DNA from: Streptomyces shenzhenensis
GTDB taxonomy: Bacteria; Actinomycetota; Actinomycetes; Streptomycetales; Streptomycetaceae
Assembly (NCBI RefSeq): GCF_021462265.1
Contig: NZ_JAJONF010000008.1
Coordinates: 62,001-126,000, forward strand
Direction of reading: 5' to 3'
DNA: 64,000 nucleotides
The position numbers and the translations under genes are program-made. Of this stretch, positions 35,476 through 42,889 are shown piece by piece (within the stretch, counting starts at the first letter, position 1; every line of letters begins with the position of its first letter). A model generated the notes under the pieces. That model did no database searches and was not told the origin of the DNA. It worked only from the letters and a program-made list of their open reading frames with translations.

Positions 35476-36840
35476 GTGACCCAGAAGGACCTCAGCCGCA
35501 CCGCGTACGACCACCTGTGGATGCACTTCACCCGCATGTCCTCGTACGAGAACTCGCCCGTCCCGACCATCGTCCGGGGCGAGGGCACCTACATCTACGA
35601 CGACAAGGGCAAGCGCTACCTCGACGGTCTCGCCGGTCTGTTCGTGGTCCAGGCCGGTCACGGCCGCACGGAACTCGCCGAGACCGCCTTCAAGCAGGCC
35701 CAGGAGCTGGCGTTCTTCCCGGTGTGGTCGTACGCCCACCCGAAGGCCGTCGAGCTGGCGGAGCGGCTGGCCGACCACGCGCCCGGCGACCTGAACAAGG
35801 TCTTCTTCACCACCGGCGGCGGCGAGGCCGTCGAGACCGCCTGGAAGCTCGCCAAGCAGTACTTCAAGCTCCAGGGCAAGCCGACCAAGTACAAGGTCAT
35901 CTCCCGCGCGGTCGCCTACCACGGCACCCCGCAGGGCGCCCTGTCGATCACCGGCCTGCCGGCCCTGAAGGCTCCCTTCGAGCCCCTCGTCCCCGGTGCC
36001 TTCAAGGTCCCGAACACCAACATCTACCGCGCCCCGATCCACGGTGACGACCCGGAGGCCTTCGGCCGCTGGGCCGCCGACCAGATCGAGCAGCAGATCC
36101 TCTTCGAGGGCCCGGACACCGTCGCCGCGGTCTTCCTGGAGCCGGTCCAGAACGCGGGCGGCTGCTTCCCGCCCCCGCCCGGCTACTTCCAGCGCGTGCG
36201 CGAGATCTGCGACCAGTACGACGTGCTGCTCGTGTCCGACGAGGTCATCTGCGCCTTCGGCCGCCTGGGCACGATGTTCGCCTGTGACAAGTTCGGCTAC
36301 GTCCCGGACATGATCACCTGCGCCAAGGGCATGACCTCGGGCTACTCCCCGATCGGCGCGTGCATCGTCTCCGACCGCGTCGCCGAGCCGTTCTACAAGG
36401 GCGACAACACCTTCCTGCACGGCTACACCTTCGGCGGCCACCCGGTCTCCGCGGCGGTCGGCCTCGCCAACCTCGACCTGTTCGAGCGCGAGAACCTCAA
36501 CCAGCACGTCCTCGACAACGAGGGTGCCTTCCTCTCCACGCTCCAGAAGCTGCACGACCTGCCGATCGTCGGCGACGTCCGCGGCAACGGCTTCTTCTAC
36601 GGCATCGAGCTCGTCAAGGACAAGGCCACCAAGGAGTCCTTCAACGACGAGGAGACCGAGCGCGTCCTGTACGGCTTCCTCTCCAAGGCCCTGTTCGAGA
36701 ACGGCCTGTACTGCCGTGCCGACGACCGCGGCGACCCGGTCGTCCAGCTCGCCCCGCCGCTGATCTCCAACCAGGAGACCTTCGACGAGATCGAGCAGAT
36801 CCTGCGCGCCACCCTCTCGGAGGCGTGGACGAAGCTCTGA
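35476..36840 (+). CDS. Class III aminotransferase, probable putrescine/polyamine aminotransferase
   Basis: 454 residues from a GTG start directly after the Lrp stop, so translation is probably coupled. The PLP lysine is in ITCAKGMTSGYSPIGA and the aspartate in VLLVSDEVICAFGRLG. YHGTPQGALSITG and EPVQNAGGCFPPP are typical of omega-aminotransferases acting on diamines or beta-alanine with pyruvate. With the divergent aldehyde dehydrogenase and polyamine-binding protein, putrescine is a likely amino donor. The exact substrate is not determined by motifs. Confidence 0.85.
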   Translation: MTQKDLSRTAYDHLWMHFTRMSSYENSPVPTIVRGEGTYIYDDKGKRYLDGLAGLFVVQAGHGRTELAETAFKQAQELAFFPVWSYAHPKAVELAERLADHAPGDLNKVFFTTGGGEAVETAWKLAKQYFKLQGKPTKYKVISRAVAYHGTPQGALSITGLPALKAPFEPLVPGAFKVPNTNIYRAPIHGDDPEAFGRWAADQIEQQILFEGPDTVAAVFLEPVQNAGGCFPPPPGYFQRVREICDQYDVLLVSDEVICAFGRLGTMFACDKFGYVPDMITCAKGMTSGYSPIGACIVSDRVAEPFYKGDNTFLHGYTFGGHPVSAAVGLANLDLFERENLNQHVLDNEGAFLSTLQKLHDLPIVGDVRGNGFFYGIELVKDKATKESFNDEETERVLYGFLSKALFENGLYCRADDRGDPVVQLAPPLISNQETFDEIEQILRATLSEAWTKL

Positions 36841-36862
36841 TCATCGGAGCAGCGGTCTGATC

Positions 36863-36908
36863 CGGCCCCGGCGCCGTCCGTTCGAGTGAGAACGGCGGCC
36901 CGGGGCCG
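36863..36908. terminator. Terminator after the aminotransferase
   Basis: CGGCCCCGG (36863-36871) pairs with CCGGGGCCG (36900-36908). An inner CGCCGT/ACGGCG stem continues it after a 2-nt bulge. It starts 22 bp after the stop codon. Confidence 0.75.
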
Positions 36909-37028
36909 TGTGCTGTCCGGGCTCCAGCCCCGACCTTGCCTAGCGTGCACGTGACCGACCGGCCCAGCCTTTCGTTCCCCCGCGCGTGGGATGGCACGGC
37001 AAACGGATCAGAACCGAGGTGTACGCCC

Positions 37029-37769
37029 ATGGAGGCCCCGCCGGACAACGACGTGCTGTGGGCACGCTCCCTGCACTTCCGCCACCAGGACGGCTCGCCC
37101 GGCATCTCCGGTGTCTCGCTCGGCGTGCGGGAGGGCGAGATCCTCGCCGTCAGCGGCCCGCGCGGCAGTGGCAAGACGACGCTGCTGAGGTGCCTGGCCG
37201 GTCTGGTCCCGGCGCAGGGCGGCGAGGTCTGGTTCAACAGCAAGGCCGTGCACCGGATGGGCCCGTTCGCCCGCGAACGGCTGCGCCGCGACTGCTTCGG
37301 CTGGATCGACCCGGCCCCGACGCTCGTCCCCGAGCTGAACGTCTGGGAGAACACGGCCCTGCCGCTGATGCTGCGCGGGACCGGCCGGCGCCGGGCCAAG
37401 GTGGCGGCGCTGGAGTGGCTGGAGCGCCTCGACGTCGGCGACAAGGCCCGCAAGCACCCGGCCGAGCTCCAGCAGGCCGAACGCCAGCGCGTCTCCATCG
37501 CCCGTGCCCTGGCCCCCGCCCCCACGGTCCTCTTCGCGGACGAGCCGACGGCCCCGCTGCACCGCGCCGACCGCGCCCATGTCCTGCGCACCCTCACCAC
37601 GGCGGCCCGTTCGCACGGCATCACGGTCGCCCTCGCCACGCACGACGCGGAGACGGCGGCCCTTGCCGACCGCAAGGTCGCGCTCCTGGACGGCCGCCGG
37701 GTGAACACGGTCCACCTGCCGCCGGTCGCCGAAGCGGAAGGCCGGGCCGCGTGCTCGCTCTCCGCCTGA
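37029..37769 (+). CDS. ABC transporter ATP-binding protein with degenerate signature
   Basis: 246 residues of the MacB/LolD type. Walker A is SGPRGSGKTTLLRCLAG, Walker B TVLFADEPTAPLH, and the switch histidine lies in VALATHDAETAA. The signature is LQQAERQRVSIARAL: the LSGGQ core is replaced by LQQAE, which removes the conserved glycines. The ATG at 37029 follows GAGGTG. The next gene, a permease, starts inside its last codons at 37751, so both are translated together. Substrate unknown. Confidence 0.85.
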   Translation: MEAPPDNDVLWARSLHFRHQDGSPGISGVSLGVREGEILAVSGPRGSGKTTLLRCLAGLVPAQGGEVWFNSKAVHRMGPFARERLRRDCFGWIDPAPTLVPELNVWENTALPLMLRGTGRRRAKVAALEWLERLDVGDKARKHPAELQQAERQRVSIARALAPAPTVLFADEPTAPLHRADRAHVLRTLTTAARSHGITVALATHDAETAALADRKVALLDGRRVNTVHLPPVAEAEGRAACSLSA

Positions 37770-39268
37770 CCCTCCCCGCCCGGCCGGCCGTGCACCTGCG
37801 CCGCCTCCTGGTGGCCGCGGCGGCCGCCGGCACCGGCTTCCTGCTGCTGTCCGCCCTCGGCTACGGGCTGACCCACCCGGCCCACTCGACGGCGGCGCTC
37901 CTGCGCCTGTCCTGGTGCGCGGTCCCGCTCGCCGCCACGGTGCACCTCGCGGTCGCGGTGGCCCGCACCGACCCCGGCGCCAAGCCGCGCTCCGGTCTCT
38001 CGGCGTTCGGCCTCGGTCCGGCCCGCCTGATGGCGGTCGCCGCCCTCAACACGGCCGTCGCCTGTGCCCTGGGCTGCCTGCTGGCGCTTCTGTTCTTCCT
38101 CCACCTGCGTGGCGACCCCACGGGCATGCCCTTCGGCGGCGCGGCGAAGGACTTCCTGGCCGTCCACAGGTCGCTGCCCCTCCCGGCGGCCCTGACTCTC
38201 CTCACGGTCCCCCCGGTACTGGCGTCCAGCGCGGTGGCCCTCGCGCTCCGCCCACGAGACGTCCCCGCCCCGGCGGCCCGCCCGCACACCCCCGGCCGCT
38301 TCGGCACCCTCACCCGGAAAAGGACCACCGAATCCTTCGGCGCCTACGGCCGCTTCGGCGCCCGCCTCTTCACCCGCCCACCCCAGCCGACCCGCGCCCC
38401 GGCGGAGAACGGCACCCAGCCACCCCTCCACCCCGTGCGCGGCGCCCAGCCGTCGCTTCATCCCGCGGGCAGTCGTGCCGCCGGGGCGACGGGGGTCCCC
38501 CCGCGCGAGGAAAGCCGAGCGTGGGGGCCGGTGGGCGCTGGGGACACCCCCTCTGGGGCAGGCACCCAGCAAGCGCCGGTGAGCGAATCCCACCCCGCCC
38601 CTGCCGACCTTGCCGACGACACCCCGGCCCCCCTCCCCGACTTCCCCTACCTCCCCACCGCCCCGCCCCCCGGCCTCCCCTGGGGCATCGCCGTCCTCGC
38701 CGCGGGCCTCGCCGCGGAGTCCTACGCCGGCCTCGACGAGACCGCCCCGCACACCACCCTCCCCGGCGGCCTGGCGGGCGGCCCGGCCGGCGTCCTCGCC
38801 GGGTGGGCCCTCACCGCTCTCGGCGTGATCCTCGCCGCCCCGGGCCTCACCCACCTCTGCGGCCACCTCCTGCAGGCCGTCCGCCCCGGCGCCCGCCGCC
38901 TCCTCGCCGGCCGTGTCCTGATGGCGGAGGCCACCCGCGTCGGCCGCCCCCTCGGCGTCGTCGGCGCGGTGGCGTCGGCCGGGTTCGCGGCCACCACGGT
39001 CTACGGCTACGGCGGGACCGCCGGCTTCGGCCCCCTCACCGCCCTCGGCGTCCTGGTGGTGGCGGGCTGCACGGTCGCCACCCTGCTCATCGCCGCCGCG
39101 GAGGCCCGCCAGTTCCGCGCGGAGACCACCGCTGCCCTGCTCCGCCTCGGCGCCCCGGCGGCCATGCTGCGGGCCGCGGCGGCCCTGCGCGCCGGGACCC
39201 TGCTGATCTTCTTCGGCGCCCTCACCCTGCTGATCGCCGAGCTCGCCGCGCTCCCGCTCGCACGCTGA
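37751..39268 (+). CDS. ABC transporter permease (hypothetical exporter subunit)
   Basis: 505 residues from a GTG overlapping the ATPase gene by 19 bp. About three to four membrane segments come before residue 170 (LLVAAAAAGTGFLLLSALGYGL, LMAVAALNTAVACALGCLLALLFFL). A long polar Pro/Thr-rich linker of about 125 residues follows. Further segments occupy residues 310-505, ending in TLLIFFGALTLLIAELAALPL. Part of the linker (about residues 237-276) is encoded by a dispersed repeat also found at 53021-53110. It presumably forms an exporter with the adjacent ATPase. Confidence 0.75.
   Translation: MLALRLTLPARPAVHLRRLLVAAAAAGTGFLLLSALGYGLTHPAHSTAALLRLSWCAVPLAATVHLAVAVARTDPGAKPRSGLSAFGLGPARLMAVAALNTAVACALGCLLALLFFLHLRGDPTGMPFGGAAKDFLAVHRSLPLPAALTLLTVPPVLASSAVALALRPRDVPAPAARPHTPGRFGTLTRKRTTESFGAYGRFGARLFTRPPQPTRAPAENGTQPPLHPVRGAQPSLHPAGSRAAGATGVPPREESRAWGPVGAGDTPSGAGTQQAPVSESHPAPADLADDTPAPLPDFPYLPTAPPPGLPWGIAVLAAGLAAESYAGLDETAPHTTLPGGLAGGPAGVLAGWALTALGVILAAPGLTHLCGHLLQAVRPGARRLLAGRVLMAEATRVGRPLGVVGAVASAGFAATTVYGYGGTAGFGPLTALGVLVVAGCTVATLLIAAAEARQFRAETTAALLRLGAPAAMLRAAAALRAGTLLIFFGALTLLIAELAALPLAR
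38463..38580 (+). repeat. Dispersed repeat (type B), copy 1, inside the permease gene
   Basis: It shares with 53021-53110 the blocks CGCGGGCAG-N-CGTGCCGC, GGTGGGCGCTGGGG (38530-38543) and a GGCACCC downstream part, in the same order. It looks like an intergenic Streptomyces repeat but is read here in frame as a Gly/Ala/Pro-rich linker. Confidence 0.55.
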
Positions 39269-39366
39269 AAAATCCGTACGAAAAAAATCCGCACCCGGCG
39301 ATGACTTTCGCCGCGCCCCCCGGTCTACCCCCGCGAACGACATGACACCCCGAGGGAGAGACCGCC

Positions 39367-39774
39367 ATGTACCAGCAGATGATCTTCGTGAACCTGGCCA
39401 CCGACGACGTCGCCGCGTCGCGGAAGTTCTTCACGGAGCTCGGCTACTCGATCAACCCGCAGTTCAGCAACGACGACTGCTCCTGTGTCGTGATCAGCGA
39501 CACGATCATCGCGATGCTGCTGAGCAAGCAGCGCTACGCCGACTTCACGAAGAAGGAGATCGCCGACTCGACGAAGACCAGTGAGGTGCTGATCTGCCTG
39601 AGCGCGGAGAGCCGTGAGAAGGTCGACGAGCTGGTGGAGAAGGCGGTCGCGGCCGGCGGCACGGCGCATGACGACGTCCAGGACCAGGGCTTCATGTACG
39701 GCCGTTCCTTCGACGACCTCGACGGCCACAGCTGGGAGGTCGTGTGGATGGACCCGGCGGCGGTGCAGGGCTGA
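39367..39774 (+). CDS. VOC family (glyoxalase/bleomycin resistance-like) protein
   Basis: 135 residues with the paired beta-alpha-beta-beta-beta pattern of the vicinal oxygen chelate fold: IFVNLATDDVAASRKFFTELGYS at the start and GFMYGRSFDDLDGHSWEVVWMDP at the end. Many members are lactoylglutathione-lyase-like or dioxygenase-like, and others bind drugs. AGGGAGA precedes the ATG. The ligand is unknown. Confidence 0.87.
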   Translation: MYQQMIFVNLATDDVAASRKFFTELGYSINPQFSNDDCSCVVISDTIIAMLLSKQRYADFTKKEIADSTKTSEVLICLSAESREKVDELVEKAVAAGGTAHDDVQDQGFMYGRSFDDLDGHSWEVVWMDPAAVQG

Positions 39775-39782
39775 CGCCTGCC

Positions 39783-39788
39783 TAGCAT
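39783..39788 (+). promoter_or_regulatory. -10 element TAGCAT for a leaderless transcript
   Basis: TAGCAT lies 6 nt before the GTG at 39795. This spacing places the transcription start at or next to the start codon, and no ribosome site is present. Confidence 0.55.
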
Positions 39789-39794
39789 GGGCGG

Positions 39795-40937
39795 GTGCAT
39801 CCGACACCCGCCCAACCGCGCCCCGAGCACCCGCACCACCGGGCCGCCCGCGACCGTGAGATCGAGTCCCTCGCCGAGTTCGACGAGGTTGTCGCCACCC
39901 ACGGCACACTCGGCCAGTACCGGGTTCAGGCCGTCGATCTGACGGACCGTACGGACGTCCTGCTGACCACCGACACCGCCGGCGCCGTGTTCCTCGGCTG
40001 CCCGATGTCCCCGGAGGCCGCCGCCCGGATCGGCGCGTCCGGCGCACTGGTGTTCCCGCCGGTCCCGGACCTCCCCTTCGACCCGTACCGCCCCTTCGTC
40101 CACTCACCCGAGGAACTGTTCGAATCGCTCGACGCGGGCTACGAGGCGACCCCGGACGCGCGTTCGTACGCCTGGTTCCGGCAGACCACGGCGGACGGTG
40201 ACATATTCGCCTCGATGCTGCGCTCGATCCACGACGACGCGGTCTCCGACGCGCTGGACGAACTCCTCGTCGGCGCCCGCGTGGTGGGCGTGATGGGCGG
40301 GCACGCCATGGCGCGCGGCACCGCGGAGTACGCCGGTGCCGCCCGGCTGGGCCGGGAGCTCGCGCGGGACGGCTTCATGGTGGCGACCGGCGGCGGGCCG
40401 GGCGCGATGGAGGCGGCGAACCTCGGCGCGTACGCGGCACCCTTTGACGACGGGATGCTCGACGAGGCCCTGGAACTCCTCGCCAAGGCGCCGTCGTTCC
40501 GGCCCTCGATCACCGACTGGGCGGGCGCCGCCTTCGAGGTCCGCGAGCGCTGGCCGGACGGTGGTCCGTCGGTCGGCATCCCCACCTGGTTCTACGGCCA
40601 CGAGCCGCCGAACGCCTTCGCCGCGTACATCGCCAAGTACTTCGCCAACGCCACCCGCGAGGACGGCCTGCTGGCCCGCTCCAACGCCGGTGTGGTGTTC
40701 CTGCCGGGCGCCGCCGGGACCGTACAGGAGATCTTCGACAACGCGACGCCCAACTACTACGAGTCGCGGGGCGAGCCGACCCCGATGGTGCTCGTGAACG
40801 AGGCGCACTGGAGCGAACGGCTGCCGGCCTGGCAGTTGCTGACCTCGCTCGCGGGGGAGCGGGCAATGGCGTCCCGTATCGCCCTGGTTGACCGGATCGA
40901 GCAAGCTTCACAAGCGCTGAAACGTCTCAGCGATTAA
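39795..40937 (+). CDS. LOG family-like Rossmann-fold nucleotide-binding protein
   Basis: 380 residues. The LOG/lysine-decarboxylase-like fold is recognised by VVGVMGGHAMARGT, VATGGGPGAMEAANLGAY and VVFLPGAAGTVQEIFDN, a variant of PGGxGTxxE. LOG proteins release cytokinin-type bases from nucleotides or act on other nucleoside monophosphates. This protein is about twice the usual LOG length, with a 150-residue N-terminal part. The GTG start is supported by the leaderless arrangement. The activity is uncertain. Confidence 0.8.
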   Translation: MHPTPAQPRPEHPHHRAARDREIESLAEFDEVVATHGTLGQYRVQAVDLTDRTDVLLTTDTAGAVFLGCPMSPEAAARIGASGALVFPPVPDLPFDPYRPFVHSPEELFESLDAGYEATPDARSYAWFRQTTADGDIFASMLRSIHDDAVSDALDELLVGARVVGVMGGHAMARGTAEYAGAARLGRELARDGFMVATGGGPGAMEAANLGAYAAPFDDGMLDEALELLAKAPSFRPSITDWAGAAFEVRERWPDGGPSVGIPTWFYGHEPPNAFAAYIAKYFANATREDGLLARSNAGVVFLPGAAGTVQEIFDNATPNYYESRGEPTPMVLVNEAHWSERLPAWQLLTSLAGERAMASRIALVDRIEQASQALKRLSD

Positions 40938-40975
40938 TGAGCGGGTAAAGTCAACGCCCGTGGACCACATATGCA

Positions 40976-41003
40976 TTGACACTGCTTACGGAGCGCTTAT
41001 AGA
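40976..41003 (+). promoter_or_regulatory. Consensus-like promoter of the LAETG protein gene
   Basis: TTGACA (40976-40981) and TATAGA (40998-41003) are separated by 16 bp, in a locally AT-rich segment. It lies about 90 bp upstream of the GTG start. Confidence 0.65.
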
Positions 41004-41094
41004 CCTGTGAGCCTCTTGGGGATTCTGATGCCTCACCGCACCGTCGCGTCAATTCCCTCTATACCCCCCAGTTATGCACTCAGTAAGGACAAAC

Positions 41095-41790
41095 GTGTCC
41101 ATATCCCGCCGCAGTGCACGCCGTTCCGTGCGCATCCTGGGTGTTGCCTCCGCGTCGGCCGCGCTGGTCCTGGGCGTCTCCAGCAGCGCCCTCGCGTGCA
41201 ACATCTCCGAGTTCTCGGCCGAAGCCAAGTGCGACGGCGCCAAGGGCGTCATCACCGTCACCGACGTCGACGCCTCCGGTACGAACGCGATCGTGTCCGT
41301 CTTCTTGGAGGAGAACGGCGCGGACGCGAAGAAGGTGGGCCAGCAGAACGTCAAGGGTTCGAGCAAGGGTGTCGCCATCACCTTCGCCGAGAACTGGGCC
41401 CCGAACGCCGTCTACCGCATTCATGTCAAGGCCGGCAACCAGGTCGACGCGGACATCAAGGAAAACCTGACCACCCCCTCCACCGCCTGCTCCACCGACG
41501 AAAGCTCCAGCCCTTCCCCGTCGGAGTCGGCCACCCCGTCGCCGTCGGCGTCCGAGTCCACCCCGGCCGAGTCGGACTCCCCGGCCCCGTCGGCCTCGGA
41601 CAGCACCACCGCCCCGGCGAGCACGTCGGACAACGCCCCCTCCCCGGCCGTCGGTGAGTCGAACCTCGCCGAGACCGGCGCCAACTCCAACACCGGCCTG
41701 ATCGCCGGTATCGCGGCCACGCTGGTCGTGGTCGGCGGTGGCGCGGTGTGGTTCGGCATGCGCCGTCGTGGGGCGCACAGCGGCAACTGA
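41095..41790 (+). CDS. LAETG-motif sortase-anchored surface protein
   Basis: About 231 residues. Signal peptide with a positively charged start ([10 protein letters not shown]) and a hydrophobic core ending in ALA. A globular domain with two cysteines follows ([14 protein letters not shown]). A Ser/Pro/Thr/Ala-rich stalk covers about residues 135-185. The sorting signal is NLAETGANS, then a membrane segment ([20 protein letters not shown]) and MRRRG tail. LAxTG substrates in Streptomyces are linked to the cell wall by class E sortases. The GTG at 41095 is chosen for the AAGGA 5 nt upstream; an ATG at 41074 is possible. No sortase gene is next to it. Confidence 0.88.
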   Translation: MSISRRSARRSVRILGVASASAALVLGVSSSALACNISEFSAEAKCDGAKGVITVTDVDASGTNAIVSVFLEENGADAKKVGQQNVKGSSKGVAITFAENWAPNAVYRIHVKAGNQVDADIKENLTTPSTACSTDESSSPSPSESATPSPSASESTPAESDSPAPSASDSTTAPASTSDNAPSPAVGESNLAETGANSNTGLIAGIAATLVVVGGGAVWFGMRRRGAHSGN

Positions 41791-41808
41791 CGCGCCTCTC
41801 ACCCTTAC

Positions 41809-41856
41809 ACGGCCGAGGCCCGCCCCCCGTATCCCCCGGGGGCGGGCCTCGGCCGT
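41809..41856. terminator. Very strong bidirectional terminator
   Basis: A perfect 19-bp stem (41809-41827 with 41838-41856, arm ACGGCCGAGGCCCGCCCCC) with a 10-nt loop sits between the convergent LAETG and thiQ-like genes. Confidence 0.9.
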
Positions 41857-41869
41857 ACCCGTGAAGGCC

Positions 41870-42889
41870 TCAGTCCAGAACGACGGTCTCCGCCGCGTCG
41901 AACTCCACGCCCACCGCGTCCCCGGCCCCGGGCGCCGACCGCAGCGCGCAGGCCGCCTCCAGGCGGGGGCCGTCCTGGGGCTGGAGGTGGACCGTGACGT
42001 GCGTGCCCTTGAAGGTGCGGGCGGCCACCGTGCAGGGCAGTCCCGCGTCGGCGGCGACCAGCCGGACGCCGGCCGGCCGGACGAGCACGGTCCGCGTCCC
42101 CTGCCCTGAGCCCTCGGGCACCGGTACCTTCCCCCACGGCGTCACCGCGACCGTGCCCTCGACGGTCGCCGGGACCACGTTGTCGAAGCCGAGGAAGCGG
42201 GCCACGAACTCGTCCGCGGGCCGCTGCCAGACGTCCAGGGGCGTACCGGACTGGGCGATCCGTCCGTCCCGCATCACGACCACCCGGTCGGCCAGCGCGA
42301 AAGCCTCGCCCTGGTCGTGCGTCACGGCGAGCACGGTCGTACCCAGCCGCCCGAACAGCTCACGCAGTTCGACCACCAGCCGCTCCCGCAGCGAGCGGTC
42401 GAGCTGCCCCAGCGGTTCGTCGAGCATCAGCAGCCGGGGCCGGGGCGCCAGCGCCCGGGCGAGCGCCACCCGCTGCTGTTCCCCGCCGGAGAGCCCGGCG
42501 ACGGCCCGCCGGGCCGCCCCCGGAAGCCCCACCAGCGCGAGCAACTCACCGACCCGCTCGGCCTGTTCCGCCTTCCCGGCGCCACGCATCCGCAGCCCGA
42601 AGGCCACGTTCGCGCCCACGTCCCGCTGCGGGAAGAGCTGATGGTCCTGGAACATCAGCCCGACCCCCCGCTGGTGCGCCGGCACCCGCGCCTGGTCGTG
42701 CCCGTCGAGCAACACCCGCCCGGAAGCCAGCGGTTGCAGCCCGGCCACCGCCCGCAACAGCGTCGACTTGCCGCTTCCGCTGGGCCCGAGCACGCACACC
42801 ACCTCGTGCTCGGCCACCTTCAGGCCGACGGCGTCGAGCACCGCCCGCCCGCCGAACCGCACGGTGGCCGCGTCGAGAGTCAGCAGCAT
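41870..42889 (-). CDS. Thiamine ABC transporter ATP-binding protein (ThiQ-like)
   Basis: 339 residues. Walker A is GPSGSGKSTLLRAVAG, signature LSGGEQQRVALARAL, Walker B LLMLDEPLGQLD, switch LAVTHDQGEA. The C-terminal 110 residues form a TOBE-like domain (VLVRPAGVRLV), longer than E. coli ThiQ. The start overlaps the permease stop by one base (TGATG). It is the last gene of the riboswitch-controlled operon, so it should power thiamine or thiamine-phosphate import. Confidence 0.85.
   Translation of the reverse strand: MLLTLDAATVRFGGRAVLDAVGLKVAEHEVVCVLGPSGSGKSTLLRAVAGLQPLASGRVLLDGHDQARVPAHQRGVGLMFQDHQLFPQRDVGANVAFGLRMRGAGKAEQAERVGELLALVGLPGAARRAVAGLSGGEQQRVALARALAPRPRLLMLDEPLGQLDRSLRERLVVELRELFGRLGTTVLAVTHDQGEAFALADRVVVMRDGRIAQSGTPLDVWQRPADEFVARFLGFDNVVPATVEGTVAVTPWGKVPVPEGSGQGTRTVLVRPAGVRLVAADAGLPCTVAARTFKGTHVTVHLQPQDGPRLEAACALRSAPGAGDAVGVEFDAAETVVLD

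Noticed and set aside
36986..39268. Permease read as a 760-residue protein from 36986
   Set aside because: The upstream part overlaps the ATPase gene in another frame; membrane segments begin only after the GTG at 37751.
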